From the NCBI RefSeq assembly GCF_024448335.1, contig NZ_JAMOHM010000003.1, positions 1 through 64,000 of the forward strand: a DNA stretch of 64,000 nt. Direction: 5' to 3'. This document shows, piece after piece, positions 34,572 to 43,139 of this stretch (its first letter is position 1; each line of letters begins with the position of its first letter). Below the pieces are notes generated by a model. It was not told where the DNA came from, made no database searches, and saw only the letters and a program-made list of their open reading frames with translations. Source of the DNA: Stutzerimonas frequens. GTDB taxonomy: Bacteria; Pseudomonadota; Gammaproteobacteria; Pseudomonadales; Pseudomonadaceae. The translations under genes were made by a program, and so were the position numbers.

Positions 34572-37178
34572 TCAGGCCACGTGATCGATGAACATTCGCT
34601 CGAACTCGTCCAGCGCCATCGGTCTTCCGAACAGATAACCCTGAAAACGGTGACAACCGTTGCCGAGCAGCACTGTCCGCTGGGCCTCGCTTTCGACCCC
34701 TTCGGCGACGACTTCCAGCCCAAGCCCGGCTGCCAGGGCGCAGATGGCGCGCACGATGGTCAGGCTGCTGGCATCTTCGGGCAGGCCGCGAATGAAGGTC
34801 TGGTCGATCTTCAATTGATCCAGCGGCAGTTGCTGCAGATAGCTCATCGACGAATAGCCGGTACCGAAGTCGTCGATGGCGAAGCGGATGCCGTGCTGCT
34901 TGAGCTGCGTCATGCGGGCGATCGCCTCGGGCATGTTGTCCAGCAGCAGGGTTTCGGTCAGTTCGAGCTTGAGCCTGGACGGATTGGCACCACTGCTTCG
35001 CAACAGTTCGAGCAGGTTGGCGACGAAGCTGTCCTGATAGAGCAGATGGGCGCTCAGGTTCACTGAAAGGGTAAGCCCGGCGAACGCCGGTTGTTTCTCC
35101 CAGAGTGCCAATTGTTCGCAGGCCTTGCCGAGCACCTGTTGGTCCAGCGCATGGATCAACCCGGCGTGTTCGGCCTGGGCGATGAATGCACCGGGCGCGA
35201 GCAGCCCGCGCTGCGGATGCTGCCAGCGCACCAGTGCCTCGGCGCCGACGATGCCCGCGTGCTGTTCCAGCTGGGGCTGCAAGTGCAGGATGAACTCGCC
35301 GTTCTTCAAGCCCTGGCGGATCTCATCCTCCAGGCGCAGACGCTCCTGCACGGCCAGTTGCATGCGCGGGTCGAAGAAGCGCAAGGCGTTCTTGCCGGAT
35401 ATCTTGGCTTCATACATCGACATGTCGGCACGTTTCATCAGCTCGTCGCTGGTGCTGCTCTCCGTGCCGAACAGCACCACGCCGATGCTTGCGCTGCTGT
35501 AGAGACCGAGGTTGTCGATACGGTACGGTCGATCCAGCGAACTGAGCAGCTTCATGCCGATGTGTTCGGCCTGTGAGGCCGCCTGTAACGGGTCGGGGCC
35601 GAGATTCTCGAGCATTACCACGAACTCGTCGCCGCCCAGTCGAGCCACGGTATCGCTGCCGCGGACCTCTTTGTGCAGGCGCTCGGCAGCCAGGCGCAGC
35701 ACCTGGTCACCGGTCTGATGGCCATGCAGATCATTGATGTTCTTGAAGTTGTCCAGATCGATGAACATCAGGGCGCCGAGTTCGCCGTTTCGCCGGCTGG
35801 CGGCCATTGCCTGGTGCAGCCGATCCAGCAGCAGCCGACGATTGGGCAGGCCGGTGAGTGGGTCATAGAAGGCAAGGTTGTGAATGCGCTCTTCGGCCGC
35901 CTTGCGATCGGTGATGTCGGTGAAGGCGGCCACATAGTGCGTCACCTCGCCAAGGGAATTGCGCACAGCGCTGATCGTCAGCCACTCGGGATAGATCTCG
36001 CCGCTCTTGCGCCGATTCCAGACCTCGCCTTCCCAGGCGCCGGTCGTCTCGATGCTGGACCACATCGCCCGGTAGAACTCGCGGCCGTGCTTGCCGGAAG
36101 CGAGCAGGGCGGTGGTGTTGCCAATGGCTTCTTCGGGCGTGAAGCCGCTGATACGCGTGAAAGCGCCGTTGACACGCAAAATCCGGTTCTGCGCGTCGGT
36201 GATGAGCATGCCTTGCTGGGACTCGAAGGCAATCGCCGCAATCCGCCGCTCCAGTTCGGTGTTGAACCGCTCGGTGATGTCGCGGCTCAGCCAGACGACT
36301 GCGCGCTTGTATCCTGGCGGTTGCTCCAGAGGCAGCGCGCGACCTTCGAACACGCGCTGACCGACCCGTGTCGGCAGGCTGTATTCCATTAGTTGAGGCG
36401 TGTCGCTTTCGAGCGTCTGCTGGATGAAGTCAAGAAAGCGCTGCTGCTCTGCCTCTGGCATCACTTCTTGCACCTTCTTGCCGCGCAGCCGGATGGCGTC
36501 GCCATACAGCAGGTTGCGTTCGGAGCAGATGACCTCCAGGCAATGGCCGTCCTCGTCGACCACCAGCAGCGGATCGGGGATTGCCTGGCCGATGGCGCGC
36601 AGCCGCGCTTCGCTCAGCCTGAGTGCCTGTTCGATCTGGCTGCGTTCGAGCAGGTCCTTGAGCAGTACGCCGAGGATTGCGGTCGCGAGGGGCAGAGCCA
36701 GCAGTACCGGCACGGCGATTTCTCGCACCGCAGCGGGCCCGAGGTCGCCGGGTGCCATCAACGCTACCAGCGCCAGCACACCCAGATGCAGCAGCACGCC
36801 GAAGGCGAGCAGCTGCCAGAAGCCGATGCCGAACAGGCGCTTGCGATACGCGCAGCAGTAGGCCAGCCCGAGCGCGATCGGCAGCAGAATATTGGCGATT
36901 CCCGGGACTACGCCGGGCCCGCCGAGCCACAGGCGGTAGGCGGCCGCCAGCGTGCCGGCGATGGCAGCCACCAATGGCCCGCCAAACAGGCCGGCCATGC
37001 TCAGCACCACGGTGCGCGCGTCGAGAATGATGCCGGTCTCGCTGACGCTGGTCATCAGCATGCCGATGATGCAGGCACTGCCGAACCAGAGCCCGGCAAG
37101 CAATTGTGCAGAGAGCTGACCGCTCCGGTTCCAGCTGCGGGTGGTGAACGCGAGCAGCCAGCAGAGAGCGAGCAGCAT
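34572..37178 (-). CDS. GGDEF/EAL cyclic-di-GMP protein with LytS-type membrane sensor and PAS
   Basis: An 868-residue protein. Residues 1-180 hold five to six transmembrane segments of the 5TMR-LYT type (ARTVVLSMAGLFGGPLVA, YRLWLGGPGVVPGIANILL). Two PAS domains follow (about 190-310 and 320-430), then GGDEF (about 440-605, RLGGDEFVVM intact) and EAL (about 615-865, VGAEALVRWQHP, ELTETLLLDN and AIDDFGTGYSSMSYL intact). It may make and degrade cyclic-di-GMP; the balance cannot be told. A TTGTACAA palindrome lies 11 bases before this ATG, and the LOV gene lies upstream. Confidence 0.92.
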   Translation of the reverse strand: MLLALCWLLAFTTRSWNRSGQLSAQLLAGLWFGSACIIGMLMTSVSETGIILDARTVVLSMAGLFGGPLVAAIAGTLAAAYRLWLGGPGVVPGIANILLPIALGLAYCCAYRKRLFGIGFWQLLAFGVLLHLGVLALVALMAPGDLGPAAVREIAVPVLLALPLATAILGVLLKDLLERSQIEQALRLSEARLRAIGQAIPDPLLVVDEDGHCLEVICSERNLLYGDAIRLRGKKVQEVMPEAEQQRFLDFIQQTLESDTPQLMEYSLPTRVGQRVFEGRALPLEQPPGYKRAVVWLSRDITERFNTELERRIAAIAFESQQGMLITDAQNRILRVNGAFTRISGFTPEEAIGNTTALLASGKHGREFYRAMWSSIETTGAWEGEVWNRRKSGEIYPEWLTISAVRNSLGEVTHYVAAFTDITDRKAAEERIHNLAFYDPLTGLPNRRLLLDRLHQAMAASRRNGELGALMFIDLDNFKNINDLHGHQTGDQVLRLAAERLHKEVRGSDTVARLGGDEFVVMLENLGPDPLQAASQAEHIGMKLLSSLDRPYRIDNLGLYSSASIGVVLFGTESSTSDELMKRADMSMYEAKISGKNALRFFDPRMQLAVQERLRLEDEIRQGLKNGEFILHLQPQLEQHAGIVGAEALVRWQHPQRGLLAPGAFIAQAEHAGLIHALDQQVLGKACEQLALWEKQPAFAGLTLSVNLSAHLLYQDSFVANLLELLRSSGANPSRLKLELTETLLLDNMPEAIARMTQLKQHGIRFAIDDFGTGYSSMSYLQQLPLDQLKIDQTFIRGLPEDASSLTIVRAICALAAGLGLEVVAEGVESEAQRTVLLGNGCHRFQGYLFGRPMALDEFERMFIDHVA

Positions 37179-37188
37179 GACCGCGTTT

Positions 37189-37196
37189 TGTACAAC
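37189..37196. promoter_or_regulatory. TTGTACAA palindrome before the GGDEF/EAL gene
   Basis: The same 8-base palindrome as in the photolyase and folE promoters. It is only 11 bases from the annotated start, too close for a normal -35 position, so it would act as a downstream operator, the real start may lie further in, or it is chance. Confidence 0.35.
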
Positions 37197-37313
37197 GGAA
37201 TTTAGGGTTAAGACATCATCCTAGGGTATGCATACCCACATCAGGATTGGTGAAATGGCTATCTGCCATTATTCCACAGTCAAGCGACCGGACGATCACT
37301 ACTAAAGAAGGAA

Positions 37314-37339
37314 GTCGCGCCGCCGAGGCTCGGCGCGAC
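37314..37339 (-). terminator. Intrinsic terminator after the LOV gene
   Basis: GTCGCGCCG and CGGCGCGAC form a perfect 9-bp stem with an 8-base loop, followed on the minus strand by TTCCTTCTTT. It separates the LOV gene from the GGDEF/EAL gene. The remaining 37197-37313 shows no gene. Confidence 0.65.
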
Positions 37340-37355
37340 GGGGCGTGCGGTGGGG

Positions 37356-37796
37356 TCAGGCTTGCGCGAGCTGCGCCTTGAGTTCGCGGATCTCGGCCTC
37401 GAGTGCTTCGACCCGCTGCAGTGCGTCCACCTCGGCGGTGACGTCCTTCTGGATGCCGATGAAGTACGTCAGCTGATCGGCCTCGTTGAACACTGGCGTG
37501 ATGGAAAGCTCATTCCAGAACGGTGTGCCGTCCTTGCGGTAGTTGCGGATGATCTGACGGCACGGCTGGTTGTTCTTCACCGCCTCGCGGATGGCCTGCA
37601 GGCCCGGCTGGTCGCGGTCGTCGCCCTGCAGGAAGCGGCAGTCGCGGTAGAGGATATCGTCCACCGCGTAGCCGGTCAGCCGCTCGAACGCCGGGTTGGC
37701 GTAGATCAGGATGTTGTCGTCGCCCTCCTGCTCGGCGACCACGATTCCATCGTTGGAGGCTTCGATAACCAGTTGCAGCAGCTTGGCGTTGATCAT
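37356..37796 (-). CDS. Short LOV blue-light photoreceptor (PpSB1-LOV-like)
   Basis: A 146-residue protein made of one LOV/PAS domain plus a C-terminal coiled helix (VDALQRVEALEAEIRELK). The photoactive cysteine is C53 in RDCRFLQGDDRDQ; the usual N of NCRFLQ is D here, as in Pseudomonas PpSB proteins. NYRKDGTPFWNELSITPV and YFIGIQKDVT complete the flavin pocket. It has no output domain and would signal by protein contact. In Pseudomonas putida short LOV proteins are linked to class II LitR light control, as far as I recall, and two such regulators are encoded nearby. Confidence 0.95.
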   Translation of the reverse strand: MINAKLLQLVIEASNDGIVVAEQEGDDNILIYANPAFERLTGYAVDDILYRDCRFLQGDDRDQPGLQAIREAVKNNQPCRQIIRNYRKDGTPFWNELSITPVFNEADQLTYFIGIQKDVTAEVDALQRVEALEAEIRELKAQLAQA

Positions 37797-37872
37797 GTGG
37801 CGACATCCTGAAGGGTCATGCGGCGCATTCTAGAACAACTTGACCCAATCAGTGCCCTGCCATGCGGCTCGT

Positions 37873-38400
37873 TCAATCACCGCGCTTGCGGAAAAACAGC
37901 GTGACCTGGCCCACCTCAACGCCGAACTTGCTCATGAACGAACGGTTGGCCAGCGTGTTTTCGTCGATCAGGTACATCCAGTCGTCCAGGTGTACGTCGT
38001 AAACCTTGCCATCCACCGGCAGGCTGAGTATGTAGCGCCAGCGCAGGGTATTGCCGGCCACTTCACCAACGGCTTCGCCGACGACGTCTGCGGCCGTGCC
38101 GCGCCAGTGTCCGGGGCGTTCCTCGGTCAGGGTCCAGACGCGTTGCTGGGTGGTGCCGTCGCTGTAGCGAAAGTGTTCGTCGAGGATCAGCTTGTCGCCA
38201 TCGAGGCTGCCATCGATCTCGACATGAAAGCGCTTGACCACCTCGCCGGAGCGCTTCTGGAACATGCCCCAGGCATCCACCGTGCCGACGAAGTACCGGC
38301 GCAGATCCAGCTGCGGTTCCTCGTTGCGGTAGTGTTCGACGTCGACGGCGGTGCAGCTGAGCAACATCAGGCAGCAAGCCAGGATCAATAGCTTTTTCAT
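37873..38400 (-). CDS. DUF3833 lipoprotein
   Basis: A 175-residue protein from the ATG at 38400. The signal ends in LLSC (Cys about 16), marking a lipoprotein. The body matches DUF3833: RRYFVGTVDAWGMFQKRSGEVVKRF and LDDWMYLIDENTLANRSFMSKFG. Function unknown. Its start overlaps the MFS stop by four bases (38397-38400), so it is coupled to the folE operon. Confidence 0.85.
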   Translation of the reverse strand: MKKLLILACCLMLLSCTAVDVEHYRNEEPQLDLRRYFVGTVDAWGMFQKRSGEVVKRFHVEIDGSLDGDKLILDEHFRYSDGTTQQRVWTLTEERPGHWRGTAADVVGEAVGEVAGNTLRWRYILSLPVDGKVYDVHLDDWMYLIDENTLANRSFMSKFGVEVGQVTLFFRKRGD

Positions 38401-39635
38401 GGTTGCGTTTCTCCGCAGGGCAGGGATGTGAGCAGCCGCGCCGCCAGCAGCTTCAGCAGGCAGGGCAGGCCGGCGTAGACCAGCGCAAGGTTCCAGCCGG
38501 CCGCAGTGCCCGGTTGGTAGTCGCTTAGCGCCAGCAATGGCAGAGCGAGACCGGCGAGTGCCAGCGCCAGCTTGGCGAGAAAGCTCCACAGGCCGAAGTA
38601 GGCAGCGGTCGAGTCGCGCTCATCGACCGGGATGATGTCGGCCAGCAGTGCCGGTGGCAGCGCCAGGTCCGCCCCGAGGGCGAGGCCGGAAAGGATGCAT
38701 ACCGCCCCGTAGGCCCACGCGGAACCGGGTTCCAGCAGCACCGCCCAGATAAACGCGGCGCAGGCGGTGAGCATGCCGATCCGCCAGCTGCGTCGTTTGC
38801 CGATGCGATCGGCCAGGCGGGTCCAGAGTGGAAGGCCAAGGGCGCCACTGACGAAGTAGAGCGCCAGGAAGAGTCCGGTCAAGCGAGCCAGTTGCAGGCG
38901 ATCAGCAATGAAGAAAAGCGCCAGCGTGGCGGGAATTGCCACGGCGACCGCATTGATGAAATACACGCCCGCCAGCCGTCGAAAGGCCGGGTTGCGCAAT
39001 GGCTGTCGCCAGTTGCCAGTATCGGCGCGTAAGGCTCGCTGCGGTCGAGGCGCGGCGAACAGCAGCGCCCCGGTGCCGATGTAAAGCAGTACGGCGAAGG
39101 TCACCGCGAACGCAGCGAGTCCGGTCGCCATGCCGTATCGATTCGCTATCGCGCTCGGCAGCACGCTGGCCAGCACCACGCCGAAAAGCCCGGCGCCTTC
39201 GCGCCAGGCGGCGACGCGGGTCCGAGTGTTGGGGTGATCGGATAGCCGCGCGCCCCAGGCCAGATAGGTGATGTTGACCAGGCTGTGCAAGGTGTAGGTG
39301 AGTGCCAGCAAACCACCCAGCCATGCGGCAAGCGCGAAGGTGCCAAGGCCGCCCGGTGGAATCAGCAGGGCCGCCATAGCCAGGCTCAGCAGCACGGCGG
39401 CAGCGGCGAGCAGGGCGGTCCAGCCGCGCGGCGAGCGGCGATCGATCAGGCGACCGAGCCAGGGGTCCTGCACGGTGTCCAGCAGCCGCGCTAGGAACAG
39501 CACGGCACCGGTCAACGTGAGCCCAAGCCCGAGGTCCGCTGCATAGAAATTCGGCACCAGCACGTAGATCGGCAGCATGGCCATTGCCAGCGGCAGGCCG
39601 AGTACGCCGTACGCTACCAGCGCCCTGTTCTTCAC
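38397..39635 (-). CDS. MFS transporter (GPH/MelB-like)
   Basis: A 412-residue integral membrane protein with about 12 hydrophobic segments. ARLLDTVQDPWLGRLIDRRSPRG is the loop typical of the sodium-sugar symporter (GPH/MelB-like) branch. No substrate can be read from sequence. It overlaps the chalcone isomerase-like gene by four bases at its start and the DUF3833 gene by four at its end. Context points to a lipid or membrane function shared with its neighbours. Confidence 0.85.
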   Translation of the reverse strand: MKNRALVAYGVLGLPLAMAMLPIYVLVPNFYAADLGLGLTLTGAVLFLARLLDTVQDPWLGRLIDRRSPRGWTALLAAAAVLLSLAMAALLIPPGGLGTFALAAWLGGLLALTYTLHSLVNITYLAWGARLSDHPNTRTRVAAWREGAGLFGVVLASVLPSAIANRYGMATGLAAFAVTFAVLLYIGTGALLFAAPRPQRALRADTGNWRQPLRNPAFRRLAGVYFINAVAVAIPATLALFFIADRLQLARLTGLFLALYFVSGALGLPLWTRLADRIGKRRSWRIGMLTACAAFIWAVLLEPGSAWAYGAVCILSGLALGADLALPPALLADIIPVDERDSTAAYFGLWSFLAKLALALAGLALPLLALSDYQPGTAAGWNLALVYAGLPCLLKLLAARLLTSLPCGETQP

Positions 39636-40153
39636 GGCTCACCCAGCAGGTTGCGCCGCAGTTTCTGGTCGCGGCTGCGTGGATCGAGCCAGATGGCGAA
39701 GAAGGCATCGGCGAACAGCGGATCCGCCACCTCGTGATGTAGGCGGTCGTTGACGTAGAACCGACAGCCCTGGCCGGGCAGGTAAACCCCGGTGATGCGT
39801 TCGCCCGGCGTGACGTCGACGAAGGCCTGCTGCATCTCGACACGCCACTGGCGAAGCTGCGTGGAGTCGAGCATTGTGCCGGCCAGCCTCTGGATTTCTT
39901 CCAGACTGGTACGGACGAAGTCGTCACGGCTGATGGCGCGGTGATAGGTCAGTTCCAGGGCGAAGGGCGTTTGCGGTCGCAGCGGGCTCGTGGCGCTCCA
40001 CAGTCGTGCATCGTAGATGCGAAAACCGAAGAAGCGCAGCTGGCCTTCGCCCACCAGCCGGGCGTCGGGCAGCACCTCGCGCCAGCTGGCTGACGCGACG
40101 GCGGGCAGCAGCCACAGCGTGCAGAGCAGGGCGATCAGCGGTCGGCGGCTCAT
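39632..40153 (-). CDS. Chalcone isomerase-like periplasmic protein
   Basis: A 173-residue protein with a signal peptide (AVASA, about residue 22). The mature part is chalcone isomerase-like: LVGEGQLRFFGFRIYDARLWS, LELTYHRAISRDDFVRTSLEEI (shown in parts) and a lipid-pocket C-terminus GERITGVYLPGQGCRFYVND. The fold binds fatty acids or flavonoids in homologues; no enzymatic role is established for the bacterial secreted group. Cotranscribed with MFS and folX. Confidence 0.82.
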   Translation of the reverse strand: MSRRPLIALLCTLWLLPAVASASWREVLPDARLVGEGQLRFFGFRIYDARLWSATSPLRPQTPFALELTYHRAISRDDFVRTSLEEIQRLAGTMLDSTQLRQWRVEMQQAFVDVTPGERITGVYLPGQGCRFYVNDRLHHEVADPLFADAFFAIWLDPRSRDQKLRRNLLGEP

Positions 40154-40162
40154 GGCACGGAC

Positions 40163-40534
40163 TCAGCGGCTTCCCGCCAGGGTTATCGATACCGAGTCGG
40201 CGAAGCGCAGCGCATGGGGCTTGTCGACTTCCACCTCGGCATAGCACACCGCTGGGTGCGCCATCACCAGGTCGAGGATTTCCTGGGTCATGCGCTCAAG
40301 CAGGGCGAAACGGTTCTGCTCGACATGACGAATGATCGATTTGGTGATGGTGCGGTAGTTGAGCGCCTGCTCGATGTCGTTTTCACGCACCGCCTCCACG
40401 GCGCCGTAGAGAATCGTCAGATTGATCAGCACATCCTGTCGGTTGAGGATCTCGTCCTCGTTGATGCCGATGTATGTACGCAGGCGCAGGTCCTTTACGC
40501 GAATGCGCGCCATACCGGGTTCCAGGCGCGGCAT
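40163..40534 (-). CDS. folX: Dihydroneopterin triphosphate 2'-epimerase
   Basis: A 123-residue FolB/FolX-family protein from the ATG at 40534, with [43 protein letters not shown] and [18 protein letters not shown]. The longer open frame is rejected because the folE stop overlaps this ATG as TGATG. Members isomerise or cleave dihydroneopterin compounds in pterin/folate metabolism. Close pairing with folE suggests pterin supply, possibly for the photolyase antenna. Confidence 0.88.
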   Translation of the reverse strand: MPRLEPGMARIRVKDLRLRTYIGINEDEILNRQDVLINLTILYGAVEAVRENDIEQALNYRTITKSIIRHVEQNRFALLERMTQEILDLVMAHPAVCYAEVEVDKPHALRFADSVSITLAGSR

Positions 40535-41091
40535 CACTGGCCCCGCCCGATCAGCTGGAGGAATTCCATGCGTGTGTTGCAGGAGCTGCGGAAGGCGCCG
40601 AGCATCACCGAGGTGTTCATCACCGAGTTCTGCTTCTCGACGCCGCGCATCATCATGCACATGTGCTTGGCCTCGATGACCACCGCGACGCCAGCCGCGC
40701 CGGTGACTTCCTGGATGGCCTCGGCGATCTGGCGGGTCAGGTTTTCCTGGATCTGCAGGCGGCGGGCGAACATGTCGACGATCCGCGCGACTTTCGACAA
40801 CCCGAGTACGCGGCCGGTAGGGATGTAGGCCACGTGCGCCTTGCCGATGAAAGGCAGGATGTGGTGTTCACACAGCGAGTAGAGCTCGATGTCCTTGACG
40901 ATCACCATCTCGTCATTGTCCGAGGCGAACAGCGCGCCGTTGACGATTTCCTCAAGGCTGCGCTGGTAACCACCACACAGGTATTGCATAGCCTTGGCCG
41001 CGCGCAGCGGGGTATCGCGCAGGCCTTCACGCTCAGGGTTCTCGCCGAGGCCGGACAGTATTTCGCGGTAGTGACCAGATAGATCGTTCAT
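40534..41091 (-). CDS. folE: GTP cyclohydrolase I
   Basis: A 185-residue enzyme that converts GTP to 7,8-dihydroneopterin triphosphate, the entry to folate. Zinc ligands C74, H77 and C145 are visible in [11 protein letters not shown] and [33 protein letters not shown] is the family core. It heads the operon folE-folX-chalcone isomerase-like-MFS-DUF3833, 71 bases after a TTGTACAA-type promoter. Light-induced folE copies are known in Pseudomonas putida, from memory. Confidence 0.95.
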   Translation of the reverse strand: MNDLSGHYREILSGLGENPEREGLRDTPLRAAKAMQYLCGGYQRSLEEIVNGALFASDNDEMVIVKDIELYSLCEHHILPFIGKAHVAYIPTGRVLGLSKVARIVDMFARRLQIQENLTRQIAEAIQEVTGAAGVAVVIEAKHMCMMMRGVEKQNSVMNTSVMLGAFRSSCNTRMEFLQLIGRGQ

Positions 41092-41161
41092 GACGAATTC
41101 CTTTGTGAAATGCGCTTGCCTTGGTGGGCACGCTTGGAAGCGAAGCGCTGGTGCCGATAAA

Positions 41162-41188
41162 GCTATACGAAGATATATTCTTGTACAA
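41162..41188 (-). promoter_or_regulatory. Light-type promoter of the folE operon
   Basis: On the minus strand TTGTAC (41188-41183), 15 bases, TATAGC (41167-41162), with the palindrome TTGTACAA at 41181-41188. A further TGTATAG at 41095+100 (41195-41200 on the plus strand GTATAG) forms an outer inverted repeat with CTATAC at 41163-41168. The same (T/C)TGTAC-N15-TAT pattern is seen before the MerR gene at 42154 and the epimerase gene. Confidence 0.6.
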
Positions 41189-41304
41189 CTAAATGTATAG
41201 GAATACGTTGCGCTTCAACGAGCATAAGCCTATGGGCGGGCATCCCAGCGCTGCCTGCACCGACCTGCGTTGTGCAAAGCGGGAAATCTGTAAAGGAATC
41301 GACG

Positions 41305-41616
41305 GTGAAGAAGCTATCCAGATTCGGATTGCGTTTGGCGCTGCTCAGGGGAAAAGTCGCACGAGTCGAGCTGCATGGCTTGCGCTGATGCGGATACAGC
41401 GCCTGGGTGATCGACCGACAGGGCCAGCGACGGCAGTTTGCCGAAGGTGAACGTAGCGTCTGGCCTGATCAGGGCAGCCTGAAGCGGGTTTTGCGCGGCG
41501 TGGGTGTGCGTGAAGTCTATTGGCGTCAGGTGGTCAGCCATGACGAGATGATCGGCCGCCCCGGTTGCAGTGAGCCCGAGGCAGGTCTGCCGGTGCCGTT
41601 GCGTGCAGAAGGCTAG
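41305..41616 (+). pseudogene. Small gene interrupted by an in-frame TGA
   Basis: A GTG at 41305 preceded by AAAGGA opens VKKLSRFGLRLALLRGKVARVELHGLR, shown here in halves as VKKLSRFGLRLALL and RGKVARVELHGLR, then meets TGA at 41386-41388. The same frame continues CGYSAWVIDRQGQ, RGVGVREVYWRQV and SHDEMIGRPG to TAG at 41614-41616. The C-terminal part resembles small Pseudomonas proteins of the DUF6482 kind, though I am not sure. Either a recent pseudogene or, less likely, two short genes (a GTG restart exists at 41407). Confidence 0.45.
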
Positions 41617-42059
41617 TCCGGCTTGTCGGCTCGCCCCGGCATCTCATGCGGTTTGTCGGCAAGATCGCATTGCGTGCCGCAGCGGCTGGCACCGTCGGGG
41701 TGCGGCAGCCAGTCCAGGTGCGGTCTCGCCAGGCTGAACAGCCAGTAGGCCAGCAGTAGCAATGGGCGCAGTGGCCGCCAACCGAGCGGGGCGGCCCAGA
41801 CGCCATGCCCGGCCAGCCGCCAGCTCCAGTAGGTCGCGTCGACGCCGGTCAGCCACTGGCCGCTGGCGCTGCATGCATGCAGGCGCCGCTGTAGCTCGCT
41901 CAGCTCGCGCCCGAGGTCGTCCGGGTTGAAGTCCGGTGCACTGATATCCACCAGCAGGAGCTTCGCGGGGTCTGCCTGACGCTCCAGCCAGCGCACCTCG
42001 CGCGCGCAGAGCGGGCAGCTGCGATCAACGAAGAGCGTCAGCGGCAAATCGGGCGACAT
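41613..42059 (-). CDS. DCC-family thiol-disulfide oxidoreductase (DUF393)
   Basis: A 148-residue protein from the ATG at 42059. The DUF393 hallmark FVDRSCPLCAREV (CPLC) is at residues 10-22, followed by LVDISAPDF and a hydrophobic C-terminal stretch (PLLLLAYWLFSLARP). The family name refers to the DxxCPxC motif; a redox role is presumed. It is divergent from the second LitR-like gene, so both could answer to the TTGTACAA site between them. Confidence 0.85.
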   Translation of the reverse strand: MSPDLPLTLFVDRSCPLCAREVRWLERQADPAKLLLVDISAPDFNPDDLGRELSELQRRLHACSASGQWLTGVDATYWSWRLAGHGVWAAPLGWRPLRPLLLLAYWLFSLARPHLDWLPHPDGASRCGTQCDLADKPHEMPGRADKPD

Positions 42060-42076
42060 TTCATCGCATCTCACGT

Positions 42077-42103
42077 TTGTACAACGTTTGTAGAGGGTAT
42101 GTC
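42077..42103 (+). promoter_or_regulatory. Light-type promoter of the second MerR gene
   Basis: TTGTAC (42077-42082), 15 bases, TATGTC (42098-42103), within the direct repeat GTTTGTA-caac-GTTTGTA (42075-42092). The palindrome TTGTACAA is at 42077-42084. Autoregulation by the MerR protein and shared control of the divergent DCC gene are inferred. Confidence 0.55.
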
Positions 42104-42153
42104 GGGAAACGCTGAGTTACAATCGCTGCACTCTTTTCGAACGAGCCGCCCTC

Positions 42154-43101
42154 ATGACCGATTCTTCCGGCGCTTCGACCCTCGCTGGCAATGCCTTCAA
42201 TCAGCAGGACCTGTTCCCCATACGCGAGGTTTCGCGGCTGACCGGTGTCAATCCGGTCACGTTGCGTGCTTGGGAACGTCGCTATGGCCTGATCCGGCCT
42301 ACCCGCACCGATAGTGGCCATCGTCTCTACTCGATGGCCGACGTGGAGGCGGTGCGCAGCATCCTCGCCTGGACCGAGCGAGGCGTGGCGGTCAGCAAGG
42401 TCGGTAGCATCCTCGCCCGCAGTGCGGCTGGGCGTGATGCCGACGAGCCGGTCGTCGCGGCGAACAACGAGTGGGGCGAGTGGCAGGAGCAGCTGCGCGA
42501 GGCGGTAAGCAGCTTCGATGAGACTCGTCTGGAGCAGCTCTACGGTCAGATTTTCTCCACCTATCCGCCGACGGTGGTGTTTCAGGATGTGCTGCTGCCT
42601 ATCTGGCAGGAGCTGCTTTTGCGACAGGACGAGTTCGGCCGCACCAGCGAGTGGCTGTTTCTCGATGCGTTCCTGCGGGCCCGCGTACTGCAACGCTTGC
42701 AACTCTCACGTATTCACTCTGCCGAGCGCGTCCTGCTCGCAGCCATGCCGGGGCAGGGCCGCGAGCTGGAGCTGCTGGTCACCGGGTTGATGCTGAGTGG
42801 CGACAGCCTGGCTGTCAGCGTGTTGCCCATCGGCCAGCCCCTCGAGGAACTGGCGCTGGTCTGCGACAAGATGAAACCGCAGGCACTGGTGCTGTTTTCC
42901 AACGTTCCCCATCGCGAAGCGCAGTTGCGTCAGCTCAACAAGCTGTCGCTCGGCATCGATTGTCCGCTGGCGTTGGCTGGCGAGGCGGCGGAGCTGGCCC
43001 GTGAAGCCCTGACCGGATCACCGATAGCCTGCCTGGGCAACTCCGGCAAGCTGATGCAACGGCGGCTACGGCAGTTCCTTGCCGGCCAGCTGGATACCTG
43101 A
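42154..43101 (+). CDS. MerR-family regulator, second LitR/PplR-like (class II)
   Basis: A 315-residue protein with the MerR domain (about 18-88) IREVSRLTGVNPVTLRAWERRYG, nearly the same recognition helix as the regulator at 30294-31229, so both may bind TGTACA-type sites. The C-terminal part is LitR/CarH-like (PTVVFQDVLLPIWQELL, ERVLLAAMPGQGRELELLV) with no DxHxxG cobalamin motif. Light sensing would need a partner; the short LOV protein at 37356-37796 is the obvious candidate. Confidence 0.88.
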   Translation: MTDSSGASTLAGNAFNQQDLFPIREVSRLTGVNPVTLRAWERRYGLIRPTRTDSGHRLYSMADVEAVRSILAWTERGVAVSKVGSILARSAAGRDADEPVVAANNEWGEWQEQLREAVSSFDETRLEQLYGQIFSTYPPTVVFQDVLLPIWQELLLRQDEFGRTSEWLFLDAFLRARVLQRLQLSRIHSAERVLLAAMPGQGRELELLVTGLMLSGDSLAVSVLPIGQPLEELALVCDKMKPQALVLFSNVPHREAQLRQLNKLSLGIDCPLALAGEAAELAREALTGSPIACLGNSGKLMQRRLRQFLAGQLDT

Positions 43102-43139
43102 TCGATACGAGCGCATTCCGCGCTCGCCGGAGGCGAACC

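Noticed and set aside
41386..41388. TGA as a selenocysteine codon
   Set aside because: The codon is followed by ordinary residues, no selenoprotein family is recognised and no clear SECIS hairpin follows at the expected distance. A pseudogene is simpler.
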